The notes under the pieces are model-generated. The model was not told the DNA's origin. It did not search any database and was given only the letters and a program-made list of their open reading frames with translations. From NCBI GenBank assembly GCA_900018335.1, contig FIZK01000006.1, positions 69,576 to 106,161 on the forward strand: a DNA stretch of 36,586 bases, read 5' to 3'. This stretch comes from an uncultured Clostridia bacterium. GTDB taxonomy: Bacteria > Bacillota > Limnochordia > Darwinibacteriales > Darwinibacteriaceae. The position numbers and the translations under genes are program-made. Of the stretch, positions 1-9,019 are shown in pieces; the stretch's first letter is position 1; each line of letters opens with the position of its first letter.

Positions 1-1
1 T

Positions 2-814
2 GATCCGGCCCTGACGCGGCCAGGGCGTTTCGACCGCATTGTGCAGGTAGACCTGCCGGATAAGGCGGGACGGCTGCACATCTTGAAGATCCATGCGGCC
101 AACAAACCCCTTGCCGAAGACGTATGCCTGGAGAAGATTGCCGCTCAAACCCAGGGCTTTTCAGGTGCCCACCTGGAAAGTCTCCTCAATGAGGCCGCCA
201 TCTGCGCCCTGCGCGCCGGCAGGGAGAGGATAGAGCAGGAAGACCTGCGGGAAGCGGTGGAGAAAGTAATGCTGGGCGAAAAGTCCAACCGCCTGCTCCA
301 GCAGGACGAGCGAGAGCGGGTCGCCTATCACGAGGTGGGCCATGCAGTCATCAGCGAACTGGTGGGACCCGGTTCAGTGGCGTCCATCACCATTGTGTCT
401 CGCAACCGTGCCTTGGGATACATCCGGCGGGCTTCCCAGGATGACCGTTACCTGTACACCCGAGATCAGCTGCTGGGGGCCATCCAGGTGTGTGTTGCAG
501 GTGCTGTGATGGAGGAGATCATCTTCGGGCAGCGCTCCACAGGCGCAGCCAATGATATTGAGCAGGCAGTACAGCTGGCGAAGCGCATGGTCTTTTCGGG
601 GCTCTCTCCATTGGGCATCGTCAGTTCTGATCTGGCCCCTGGGGTACTGAACGATACCGTGGCGCAGATCATCCGGGAGCAGGAGGACAGGGTCAAAGAA
701 GTGTTGGCTTGCCGGGTGGATGAAGTGAGGAAGATAGCTGCCCATTTGCTGCAGGAAGAGAGCCTCGGCGGGGATGAGTTTCGGCTGATGCTTGGCGGCA
801 GGCAAGTTTCCTAG
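2..814 (+). CDS. ftsH: FtsH-like AAA+ / M41 zinc metalloprotease, C-terminal part (5' truncated by window edge)
   Basis: DPALTRPGRFDR (AAA+ SRH region), VAYHEVGHAV zinc motif (HExxH), TGAANDIEQA; open at the 5' edge in frame 2. Confidence 0.85.
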   Translation, partial: DPALTRPGRFDRIVQVDLPDKAGRLHILKIHAANKPLAEDVCLEKIAAQTQGFSGAHLESLLNEAAICALRAGRERIEQEDLREAVEKVMLGEKSNRLLQQDERERVAYHEVGHAVISELVGPGSVASITIVSRNRALGYIRRASQDDRYLYTRDQLLGAIQVCVAGAVMEEIIFGQRSTGAANDIEQAVQLAKRMVFSGLSPLGIVSSDLAPGVLNDTVAQIIREQEDRVKEVLACRVDEVRKIAAHLLQEESLGGDEFRLMLGGRQVS

Positions 815-843
815 TTGTTCCTCAAGTTTGAACCTGTTATAAT
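815..843 (+). promoter_or_regulatory. Candidate sigma-A promoter: TTGTTC (815-820), 17 nt, TATAAT (838-843)
   Basis: Consensus -10, good -35, ideal 17-nt spacing; points right, antisense to the DUF441 gene. Confidence 0.5.
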
Positions 844-857
844 CTAAGGGGTTTGGA

Positions 858-1310
858 CTAACGGATCAGAAGGCGGATGAGGAGTGCAGTGATGCCAGCG
901 GCCATGATGGGGCCCACCGAAACGCCTCCGAAGAGGGAGACGCTGAGCATCACGCCAATGAGAATTCCCGGGATGATGGAAGGCTCAGCAGCCACGAACT
1001 CCAAGCCTTGGCTGTTGAGATATGCCCCCAACAGGCCACCTACGATGGAAAGGATACCCACGGGGCTCAATAGGGACGAGGCCAGGCTTTTCAGCGTGAC
1101 CTGTCCAGTGGCGAAGGGTATCATGAGGGCGATGGTCAAAAAGAGCAATCCCGCCTCCAGGCCCCGGGCCTGAATCAGCGGAAAGAAGCGGTTCAGGCGC
1201 ATCAGGTCAAGGAAAAAGACTATGGCGGCGGCCGCGCCAAGCAGGTTGTTCTTGGACAAGATTGCAACCACGAAGATGATGAGCAGGGGCAGCGCCGACA
1301 CCATTTCCAT
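858..1310 (-). CDS. DUF441 family integral membrane protein
   Basis: 150 aa, multi-TM, FGGVSVGPIMAAGI...; start may be the ATG at 1304 given the GGGGGG SD. Confidence 0.8.
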   Translation of the reverse strand: MEMVSALPLLIIFVVAILSKNNLLGAAAAIVFFLDLMRLNRFFPLIQARGLEAGLLFLTIALMIPFATGQVTLKSLASSLLSPVGILSIVGGLLGAYLNSQGLEFVAAEPSIIPGILIGVMLSVSLFGGVSVGPIMAAGITALLIRLLIR

Positions 1311-1349
1311 CCCCCCTTTTGATCATCCTATTTCCTAAGTCTGCTCTCT

Positions 1350-1817
1350 ATGAAAGGGATGATGGCAATTAACGCCCAACCACACTTCGGATATGTCACC
1401 GATAACGCCGTATTGATGACCTCCTTACTGGCTTGGGCGGTGGCCCAACTGTTGAAAATAGTCTCTTGGGCAGTAATACGGGGCAAGTTGAATTTCCGGC
1501 GCTTGGTGGAACCCGGCGGGATGCCCAGTTCGCACAGCGCTTTTGTTACCGCGTTAGCCGCAAGTATTGGGCTTCAGGAAGGGTTTGACTCCACGCTTTT
1601 TGCCCTCGCGGCGGTATTCGCTTTGATTGTGATGTATGATGCAGCCGGTGTCAGGCGCGCTGCAGGGAAGCAAGCCCGGGTGTTGAACGCCATTGTCGAG
1701 GATCTAAACCGCAGGGAGCTGCATCCAGAACGCCTGCGGGAGCTCTTGGGGCATACGCCGATTGAGGTCGTGGCGGGGGCCCTGTTGGGCATAGTTGTCG
1801 CAGTTTGGCGGCTGTGA
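1350..1817 (+). CDS. Divergent PAP2 family protein (DUF212/YuiD-like)
   Basis: KLNFRRLVEPGGMPSSHSAFVTALA, MYDAAGVRRAAGKQA, ELLGHTPIEVVAGALLGI. Confidence 0.85.
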   Translation: MKGMMAINAQPHFGYVTDNAVLMTSLLAWAVAQLLKIVSWAVIRGKLNFRRLVEPGGMPSSHSAFVTALAASIGLQEGFDSTLFALAAVFALIVMYDAAGVRRAAGKQARVLNAIVEDLNRRELHPERLRELLGHTPIEVVAGALLGIVVAVWRL

Positions 1818-1823
1818 AGTTGG

Positions 1824-1852
1824 AAGGCACAGGGTTATCCTGTGCCTTTTTG
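1824..1852 (+). terminator. Intrinsic terminator AAGGCACAGG-gttat-CCTGTGCCTT + T run
   Basis: 10-bp perfect stem, T tract, just 3' of the PAP2 stop, between convergent genes. Confidence 0.85.
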
Positions 1853-1856
1853 GCGA

Positions 1857-2828
1857 CTAGGGGCGCCAGATCTGGGGGGCAGAGTAGTAGCCCACGAGCC
1901 CGTGGGTACTCACCGCGGCCACTACATACTTAACTTCTGAGGGCAGTTCCTCAGGATCCAGAGCGTGGAGGAAGGATGTTGTTGGTAGGGGAGAGGGAGT
2001 TAGGAGCTCGTAACGGTCCAGGGCACTCTTTTGGGCCAGGACAATGTAGCCTTGGAGGTTCCAGTGGTCCAAAGGCATCCAGGTGATCTCCACCTCCGGG
2101 CCGCTGCCGGTCACTGTGACTCCAGTTGGGGCTGGAAGGAGTGTCTCCACCCGGCCTGAAATGAGCAGTCCCTGGGTTTCCGGCTTCCAGGTGAGGAAGA
2201 TCTCTTCACTTGCGCCGATGTGGACCACCTGCCACAGGCCTGAACCCAACTTGTCACCTACGCGAAATGACTCGGTGTACAGCTCGATTTTGAACTCGTA
2301 GCTGCCTGGACTGATCTCCAGGGCGGCTTCGAAGGGAGCGTCGGCGTCCGGGCGGATCACCTCGTACATCTGATCGTCGAAGTAGATGCGTGCCCTTAAC
2401 GCTTCCCGGCGAAAGACATAGTTTTCCAGATCGATGGAGATGTTTACGGTGCTCGCTGCGGGCCGGAGAATGAGTTCTATGCTGGTTGCGCCACCGTAAT
2501 CAACCTGGATGTTCTCGGGTTTGCTCTGGAAGTGCACCATGCCATCTGCGTCTCTCAGGAAGACGGTGAGCTGCCACTGGCCCACGGGCACCTCCAGGCT
2601 GCCTTGGAACTCGTTGAGATGCACCGGAACCGTGGTTTCCACCACATGTTTTCCCCGGCTGAGGATGATCAGGGCCTCCACCACAGTGTGGGACGCAGTG
2701 TCCACCGTTCCCAGAACGGTCAGGGGGGAGGTAGGGGCGAGGGGAGAAGCTGATAGGCAGGCGCTGGATAACGCGGCTGCACACACCAGAAGCAGGAGGA
2801 GTATAGGGCGGGTGCTGTTTTTCGTCAC
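1857..2828 (-). CDS. Putative lipoprotein, fibronectin-type-III-like C-terminal region
   Basis: Signal peptide with lipobox LSSAC; ...VTVTGSGPEVEITWMPLDHWNLQGYIVLAQ... resembles Fn3; GTG start with GAGGAGG SD. Confidence 0.65.
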   Translation of the reverse strand: MTKNSTRPILLLLLVCAAALSSACLSASPLAPTSPLTVLGTVDTASHTVVEALIILSRGKHVVETTVPVHLNEFQGSLEVPVGQWQLTVFLRDADGMVHFQSKPENIQVDYGGATSIELILRPAASTVNISIDLENYVFRREALRARIYFDDQMYEVIRPDADAPFEAALEISPGSYEFKIELYTESFRVGDKLGSGLWQVVHIGASEEIFLTWKPETQGLLISGRVETLLPAPTGVTVTGSGPEVEITWMPLDHWNLQGYIVLAQKSALDRYELLTPSPLPTTSFLHALDPEELPSEVKYVVAAVSTHGLVGYYSAPQIWRP

Positions 2829-2927
2829 GGCAATCCTCCTCGACCTCCCTGGGCTTAATTGTAGCGTAGCACATAATTGTCTGAAAGTAAAGTGAAACGG
2901 GAATATTGCGAATATGGGGTGAGAGCT

Positions 2928-4184
2928 ATGCGGGCAGAATTGATCATGGTGGGCACGGAGCTGCTTTTAGGCGAGATAGTTGATACCAACGCCACCTTTT
3001 TGGCCAGCAATTTGGCGGATTTGGGGATCGACGTCTATTACAAATCCACTGTGGGCGATAATTTGGCGAGGCTGCAGGAAGTGCTGAAAAGGGCCCTCGA
3101 GCGCTCAGACCTCGTGCTGATCAGCGGCGGTCTCGGCCCAACCGAAGATGATCTGACCCGGGAAGCGGTGAGTCTGGCCGCGGAATGCCCGCTGCAGGAG
3201 AACGGCGACGTGATGCGCTGGATCGAAAACAGGTTCTTGGAGCGGTATGGTTCCTCCACCGCCATGAGCCCTCAAAATCGCAAACAAGCCCTTTTCCCCG
3301 AAGGGAGCGAGGTTATCCCCAATCCGGTGGGTACCGCTCCCGGCTTTTGGTTGGAAAAGGGGGATACCATAGTAGTGGCTTTTCCCGGTGTGGCAAGGGA
3401 ACTGAGGGCCATGTTTTCCGAGACCGTTCTGCCTAAGCTGAAAGAACTGGCGGCTCAGGAGGCACTGGTCATCCGTAACCTGCATTTCGCCGGGATCGGC
3501 GAGTCGAGTCTGGCGCAGCTTTTGGAAGACCTTGTTGCCGCGCAGTCCAATCCCACTTTGGCATTGTACGCCTCCGGCGGGACTGTGCGTGCCCGTCTGG
3601 CTGCGAAAGCTTCCAGCAGGGAAGAGGCCCTGCAGTTGATTGAGCCCTTAGAAAGGGAGATCAAGCGCCGCACCCGGGATTACTTCTACGGGGTGGACAA
3701 TCAATCCCTGGAAGAGGTGGTGGTCAAAGGGTTTTTGGAACGCGGTTTGACCTTGGCTGTAGCCGAGTCGTGCACCGGCGGGCTCATTGCCCACTGTCTG
3801 ACAAACATACCGGGCAGTTCAGGTTTTTTCCAGCGCGGCTATGTAGTTTACACCAATCAAGCCAAAGTACAAGACCTGGGCGTACAGCCTTCCACCTTGG
3901 AAAGGTTCAGCGCGTACAGCCCCGAAACGGCCAAGGAAATGGCCGAAGGGGTGCGCCTAAGAGCCCAGACCCATTTCGGGCTGGCCGTAACGGGCATTGC
4001 CGGACCGGGGGGAGGCACAGCTGACAAGCCGGTGGGCTTGGCATACATTGCTTTGGCCGCTGAGGAGAATACTATAGTGCAGAGGTATTTTTGGAAGGGC
4101 ACGCGAGAACAGATCAAAGAACGGGTGGCCGGCGCGGCCCTGCATTTGCTGTGGAAGACCATCAGCGAACCGCAGTCTGACTAG
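2928..4184 (+). CDS. cinA: CinA family protein (competence/damage-inducible protein A; NMN amidohydrolase domain)
   Basis: MRAELIMVGTELLLGEIVDTNATFLASNLADLGIDVYYKSTVGDN; C-terminal AVAESCTGGLIAHCLTNIPGSSGFFQRGYVVYTN; the track start at 2877 is probably too early. Confidence 0.95.
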   Translation: MRAELIMVGTELLLGEIVDTNATFLASNLADLGIDVYYKSTVGDNLARLQEVLKRALERSDLVLISGGLGPTEDDLTREAVSLAAECPLQENGDVMRWIENRFLERYGSSTAMSPQNRKQALFPEGSEVIPNPVGTAPGFWLEKGDTIVVAFPGVARELRAMFSETVLPKLKELAAQEALVIRNLHFAGIGESSLAQLLEDLVAAQSNPTLALYASGGTVRARLAAKASSREEALQLIEPLEREIKRRTRDYFYGVDNQSLEEVVVKGFLERGLTLAVAESCTGGLIAHCLTNIPGSSGFFQRGYVVYTNQAKVQDLGVQPSTLERFSAYSPETAKEMAEGVRLRAQTHFGLAVTGIAGPGGGTADKPVGLAYIALAAEENTIVQRYFWKGTREQIKERVAGAALHLLWKTISEPQSD

Positions 4185-4199
4185 GGGGATGGGGTACAT

Positions 4200-5630
4200 A
4201 TGCAGCAGCGTGCAAAGAACCGGAGCAGGTGTCTGCCGGTTCTTTTTGCTATTTTGGGAGTAATAGCCTTTGTAAATCTGTTCTCCAGTACCGATTACCG
4301 CTTCTTCTCCGTAGTGGTCAATCTGGAAGTGCTCTTAGGTTCTGCGCCCCAAACACGCGTTATCCTGCCCCCCGTGGGAGAAATCAGGGCCCATACCCAT
4401 TGGCTTCCCGTGCAGCTCAACGCCGAACTACGCAGTGTGGATTTGGGTCTGCTGCGCCAAACAGTGTTTTCCCCGCTCCTGCAGGGCGGCCAAGCTCCAG
4501 ATGAACTGCAGGCAGGAGCTTCGCAGATCATCTTTCACTTCTTCCTCAAACAGCTCTTTCTGGCTTTTGTTGGAGCTGTGGCCGGCCTTTTCCTATCAGG
4601 GGTCCGCAGCGCCACTAGACTGGTTAGGGGCGGCTTTCTGGGTATGCTGCTGATCCTAATCGCCGTTGGTCTGCTTTACGCCACTTACCGACCGGAGGCG
4701 TTTGAGCAGGTGGAATATGAAGGGATGATTGAGGCGGCGCCTTGGATCCTCAGCCTGGTTCGGGATGCCCTGGATCAAGTGGAGGAACTGGGCCAGCGCG
4801 TGCAGGCTTTGGCCGGTAACCTATACACCGCTCTGCAGCGCTTGGAGGAGATGGGCCCCCTGGGGTTGGTGGAGGCGGATGTCTTGGTTTTGCACGTCTC
4901 AGATATTCACAACAACCCCATCGCCTATAACTTTGCCGCGCAAGTCGTGGAGAGTTTTGGAGTGGATGTGATCCTGGACACGGGGGATTTGACAGATTGG
5001 GGAACCACCTTGGAAGCTGAGATTACCAGCCGTATTGAACAGCTCGGTCTACCGTACATTTTTGTATCAGGCAATCACGACTCTCCTCAAGTAGTGCGCC
5101 GGCTCTTGGAGACTTCCCAAGCCGTGGTGCTAGGCGAGCCGGTTACGGTGGCCGGCCTGTATGTTGCCGGTACTGGGGATCTGGTGGCCGACAGCTATCT
5201 GCCCACCCCGGCTTCGCTAGAGGAATTAAGCGCTTTGGCTGAGGAGATCAACGCTCGATGGGGTGCAGTGGAGGAGAGGCCCCACATTTTCCTAGTGCAC
5301 AATCACAGAGTCGCGGAAGCCATCTCACCCGGATTGTTCCCGGTGGTGGCCTACGGCCACACCCATCAGTGGGGCGTCACCCAGGTGGACGGAACCGTGT
5401 ACAGCAATGCTGGGACCACGGGAGCTGCCGGCATTAGAGGATTTCAAAGCAAGGAACCACTGCCCTACAGCCTCTCCCTGCTCTATTTTGTGCGCGGGGA
5501 GGATGGAAATCTGAAGCTTCAGGCGGTGGACGGGGTGCATGTGACCGGCTTGGGCCAGAGTTTCTCACTGCAGAGAACATTTGTGGAACACGGCAGGAAT
5601 AGGACAGGGGATGTCGAACTAACAATGTGA
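4200..5630 (+). CDS. Membrane-anchored metallophosphoesterase
   Basis: N-terminal and internal TM segments; VLHVSDIHNNP, DTGDLTDWG, VSGNHDS, AYGHTHQWG. Confidence 0.85.
   Translation: MQQRAKNRSRCLPVLFAILGVIAFVNLFSSTDYRFFSVVVNLEVLLGSAPQTRVILPPVGEIRAHTHWLPVQLNAELRSVDLGLLRQTVFSPLLQGGQAPDELQAGASQIIFHFFLKQLFLAFVGAVAGLFLSGVRSATRLVRGGFLGMLLILIAVGLLYATYRPEAFEQVEYEGMIEAAPWILSLVRDALDQVEELGQRVQALAGNLYTALQRLEEMGPLGLVEADVLVLHVSDIHNNPIAYNFAAQVVESFGVDVILDTGDLTDWGTTLEAEITSRIEQLGLPYIFVSGNHDSPQVVRRLLETSQAVVLGEPVTVAGLYVAGTGDLVADSYLPTPASLEELSALAEEINARWGAVEERPHIFLVHNHRVAEAISPGLFPVVAYGHTHQWGVTQVDGTVYSNAGTTGAAGIRGFQSKEPLPYSLSLLYFVRGEDGNLKLQAVDGVHVTGLGQSFSLQRTFVEHGRNRTGDVELTM
4214..4247 (+). terminator. Intrinsic-terminator-like hairpin within codons 5-16 of the metallophosphoesterase ORF
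   Basis: AAAGAACCG-ga-GCAG gtgt CTGC-CGGTTCTTT TT; lies 30-63 nt after the cinA stop. Confidence 0.75.
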
Positions 5631-5740
5631 AGTCCACTAGAAGGCTTTGGCAACTGCTTTGCTTGGGGAAACGGCATGGGCTTGATGGGACGGCTGCACG
5701 TCTCGTCGAGCAGGTTTCTCCTCTTTTTATGAGTCGCGGG

Positions 5741-5754
5741 CGAACGTGTGTTTT
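5741..5754 (+). promoter_or_regulatory. Candidate LexA (SOS) box CGAACGTGTGTTTT
   Basis: 13 of 14 positions fit the Gram-positive CGAACRNRYGTTYC consensus; upstream of recA. Confidence 0.7.
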
Positions 5755-5778
5755 AACAGGAAAGGGGCGAATTCTGCA

Positions 5779-6801
5779 GTGGATGAAAGGCAAAAGGCTT
5801 TAGATAGGGCTATTCTGCAGATTGAGAAGCAGTATGGCAAGGGCTCGATTATGAAGTTGGGCGAACAGTCAAATCTGGATATCGAAGTTATTCCCACCGG
5901 ATCCTTGTCATTAGATATAGCGTTGGGAGTGGGCGGCATTCCCAAAGGCAGGATTGTGGAAATATACGGGCCCGAGGCTTCAGGCAAAACCACACTGGCT
6001 CTGCATATTATGGCCCAGGTGCAGAAAAGCGGAGGCATTGCGGCCATGGTAGACGCTGAGCACGCTCTAGATCCCGGCTATGCCAGAGAACTGGGCGTAG
6101 ACATCGATAACCTGCTCATTGCCCAGCCGGACCACGGGGAGCAGGCCTTGGAGATAGCTGAACACCTGGTACGCAGTGGAGCCGTGGACGTGGTAGTTGT
6201 GGACTCTGTGGCGGCGTTGGTGCCCAGGGCGGAAATAGAGGGCGAAATGGGAGATGCCCACGTGGGTCTCCAGGCGCGCTTGATGTCCCAAGCCCTGCGC
6301 AAGTTGACCGGGGCCATCAGCAAATCCAACTGTACTGTGATCTTCACCAATCAGCTCCGGGAGAAAGTTGGGATTATGTTTGGCAACCCTGAAGTTACGC
6401 CCGGGGGCCGGGCCCTGAAGTTCTATGCGTCCATTCGGTTGGACGTTCGGCGCATCGACTCCCTAAAGCAGAGTGGGGAGATCGTGGGCAACCGCACTAG
6501 GGTCAGGGTATTGAAGAACAAAGTCGCTCCTCCCTTTAGGGAAGCGGAGTTTGATATTATGTACGGCAAAGGGATCTCCCGCGTCGGCGATATTTTGGAT
6601 CTGGCCGCGTCATTGGATTTAGTCAACAAGAGCGGCGCCTGGTATTCTTACGGTGATGTGCGTTTGGGCCAAGGGCGCGAAGCGGCCAAAGAATACTTAA
6701 CCCAGAATCCTGAACTAACCGATGAACTGGAACTGAAGATCAGGGTCGCCAAGGGTTTGATCCCAGCTGGTGACGCCCAGGGGGTTGGGGAGAAAGAGTG
6801 A
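5779..6801 (+). CDS. recA: Recombinase RecA
   Basis: [13 protein letters not shown] Walker [52 protein letters not shown] 5779 preferred (SD AGGAAAGGGG) over the track start at 5746, which lies inside the SOS box. Confidence 0.97.
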   Translation: MDERQKALDRAILQIEKQYGKGSIMKLGEQSNLDIEVIPTGSLSLDIALGVGGIPKGRIVEIYGPEASGKTTLALHIMAQVQKSGGIAAMVDAEHALDPGYARELGVDIDNLLIAQPDHGEQALEIAEHLVRSGAVDVVVVDSVAALVPRAEIEGEMGDAHVGLQARLMSQALRKLTGAISKSNCTVIFTNQLREKVGIMFGNPEVTPGGRALKFYASIRLDVRRIDSLKQSGEIVGNRTRVRVLKNKVAPPFREAEFDIMYGKGISRVGDILDLAASLDLVNKSGAWYSYGDVRLGQGREAAKEYLTQNPELTDELELKIRVAKGLIPAGDAQGVGEKE

Positions 6802-7277
6802 GCGGAAAGAAGGATGAAGATGCCAAGACGGTGGCGCTGCGACTGCTGACGGTGCGCGACCGCAGCACGCATGAACTGCGCACCCGTCTGGAGCAGAGGT
6901 TTCCGGCGGAGGAAGTGGAGGAGACCTTACAGTACCTGAAGCAGATTGGTTATTTGGATGATTTGCGCTTTGCCCGCAGTTTCGTCCAGTACCGCAATGA
7001 CCACAGGCCTACAGGTAACTACTTGCTGCGCCTGGAGTTGGGCAGTAAGGGGATTCCAGACAGCCACATTGATCAAGTGCTCAATCCGCCTGAACTAGAA
7101 TATGAGCTGGCCCTGACGCTTGCAGCTCAGCGCCTGGGGCGTCTTCAGCGCGAGGACGCCCTGGGGCGCTGCCGTAAGATCTACATGCTCCTGCAGCGCA
7201 GGGGTTTTCCGGGAGCTGTGGCGAGGAAAGTGATTGGGGAATTGCTTGACAGGGATCCAGAAAAGGAATACAATTAA
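6798..7277 (+). CDS. recX: Regulatory protein RecX
   Basis: Downstream of recA with GTGA overlap; [22 protein letters not shown]..., [15 protein letters not shown]. Confidence 0.9.
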   Translation: MSGKKDEDAKTVALRLLTVRDRSTHELRTRLEQRFPAEEVEETLQYLKQIGYLDDLRFARSFVQYRNDHRPTGNYLLRLELGSKGIPDSHIDQVLNPPELEYELALTLAAQRLGRLQREDALGRCRKIYMLLQRRGFPGAVARKVIGELLDRDPEKEYN

Positions 7278-7359
7278 AGCGAGTTGTTCGGCTGTGCTAG
7301 CCAGATCTTCGAAAACGAAATGAGTAGTCTGAACTGGAAAATGATTTTGAACACTGGGA

Positions 7360-7390
7360 AAAGCTGAGTTGCGGCTCGGCTTTCTTTTCT
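7360..7390 (+). terminator. Intrinsic terminator AAAGCTGAG-ttgcgg-CTCGGCTTT + T-rich tract
   Basis: 9-bp stem with one wobble, followed by tttcttttct, immediately upstream of rny. Confidence 0.65.
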
Positions 7391-7418
7391 AAGGGTGTGG
7401 AACGAGGAGGTGAATGCG

Positions 7419-8960
7419 ATAGAGTTATTGATTACCTTGATTAAGTACGGATTGGTTGCAGTGGTTTCCTTGGTGGCAGGCTACTTCGTGAGAAAGATCT
7501 CAGCTGAGGCCACCATACGTTCCGCCGAGGAAGAAGCTCGCAGAATCTTGCAGGAGGCCGAACGGGATGCTGAAAGCAAGAAACGTGAAGCCTTGGTGGA
7601 AGCTAAAGAGGAAATCCATAGACTTCGCTCCGATATGGAACGGGAAGCGCGGGAACGCCGGGCTGAGTTGAATCAGTTTGAGCGGCGAGTATCGCAAAAG
7701 GAAGAGGTGCTCGACAAGCGCAGTGAATCGCTGGAGCGCAAGGAAGAAGCTCTGCAGCGGAAAACCCGGGAAGTGGAACAGCGGCAGCAAGAAGTAAACG
7801 AAATCCTTGCTAAGCAGCGCCAGGAGTTGGAGAGAGTTTCTCAGCTCACCACGGACCAGGCTCGAGAGATGATTCTCAAGGCCGTGGAGGAGGAAGTCAA
7901 GCACGAGACTGCAGTGCTGATCCGAGATTTGGAGAATCAAGCACGGGAGGAAGCTGATAAGAAGGCCCGTGATATCATTTCCCTAGCCATTCAGCGCACA
8001 GCTGTTGACCATGTGGCCGAATCCACCGTGTCGGTGGTGGCCCTCCCCAACGATGATATGAAGGGGAGAATCATCGGTCGTGAAGGCAGAAACATTCGCG
8101 CTTTGGAAACCCTAACAGGGATAGATCTGATCATCGACGACACGCCTGAAGCTGTGATTCTGTCAGGATTCGATCCAGTGCGCAGGGAGATTGCCCGCAT
8201 TGCTTTGGAGCGTTTGATTGCCGATGGACGCATCCATCCAGCACGCATTGAAGAGATGGTGGAAAAAGCGCGCCGAGAAGTGGATGCGGCGATTCGGGAT
8301 GCTGGGGAGCAGGCCACCCTTGATGCGGATGTACACGGCCTGCATCCAGAGATTGTGAAGTTGTTGGGCAGACTACGTTTTCGAACTAGCTATGGCCAGA
8401 ACGTGTTGAAACACTCGGTTGAAGTGGCTCATTTGGCCGGCATCATGGCGGCCGAATTGGGAGTAGATGAGAGATTGGCTCGTCGAGCCGGTTTGCTGCA
8501 TGACATCGGCAAGGCTGTTGACCACGAAATGGAAGGGACTCACATCCAGATTGGGGTTGAGCTCCTGCGTAAGTACAAAGAGAATGAAGATGTCATCCAT
8601 GCTGTGGCCTGCCATCATGGGGACTATGAACCCCAGAGCGTGGAAGCGGTGTTGGTGGCAGCTGCGGACTCCATTTCGGCGGCCAGGCCGGGGGCTCGGC
8701 GGGAAACTCTGGAGAGCTACATCAAGCGCCTGCAGAAACTGGAGGAGATCTCTTCCTCCTTTGACGGTGTGGACAAATCCTACGCCATTCAGGCAGGTCG
8801 GGAAGTACGGATTATAGTCAAACCCGAGCGCGTCAGCGATGCCACGGCAGTCCAACTTAGTCGAGAGATCGTGAAAAAGATCGAATCTGAGTTGGAGTAC
8901 CCCGGGCAGATTAAGGTGACCGTGATTCGTGAAACCCGCGCTGTGGAGTATGCCAAATAG
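7419..8960 (+). CDS. rny: Ribonuclease Y
   Basis: N-terminal TM then GYFVRK, coiled coil, KH domain ([29 protein letters not shown]), HD domain ([12 protein letters not shown]). Start uncertain: track gives GTG 7395; SD spacing favours codon ATA at 7419. Confidence 0.95.
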   Translation: MELLITLIKYGLVAVVSLVAGYFVRKISAEATIRSAEEEARRILQEAERDAESKKREALVEAKEEIHRLRSDMEREARERRAELNQFERRVSQKEEVLDKRSESLERKEEALQRKTREVEQRQQEVNEILAKQRQELERVSQLTTDQAREMILKAVEEEVKHETAVLIRDLENQAREEADKKARDIISLAIQRTAVDHVAESTVSVVALPNDDMKGRIIGREGRNIRALETLTGIDLIIDDTPEAVILSGFDPVRREIARIALERLIADGRIHPARIEEMVEKARREVDAAIRDAGEQATLDADVHGLHPEIVKLLGRLRFRTSYGQNVLKHSVEVAHLAGIMAAELGVDERLARRAGLLHDIGKAVDHEMEGTHIQIGVELLRKYKENEDVIHAVACHHGDYEPQSVEAVLVAAADSISAARPGARRETLESYIKRLQKLEEISSSFDGVDKSYAIQAGREVRIIVKPERVSDATAVQLSREIVKKIESELEYPGQIKVTVIRETRAVEYAK

Positions 8961-8990
8961 GACCAGGCAGCCGCCTGGTTCTATTTTTCC
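8959..8990 (+). terminator. Intrinsic terminator AGGACCAGGC-agcc-GCCTGGTTCT + T tract
   Basis: 10-bp stem (one wobble), overlaps the rny stop. Confidence 0.8.
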
Positions 8991-9019
8991 AAACAGTAGG
9001 GGAAGATGGAGGAGAGAGA

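Noticed and set aside
374-805. Long minus-strand ORFs over ftsH, and similar antisense ORFs over ymdB, spoVAF, der and aspartokinase
   Set aside because: GC-rich coding DNA gives long antisense frames; no SD, no family motifs, and the sense genes are certain.
877-1173. 98-aa + strand ORF antisense to DUF441
   Set aside because: No SD or recognisable family, and the opposite strand encodes a clear multi-TM DUF441 protein; treated as a coding shadow, although the region may be transcribed antisense.
8467-8817. 116-aa ORF in an alternative + frame inside rny
   Set aside because: Overlaps the HD domain of rny, no recognisable family; frame-shadow ORF.
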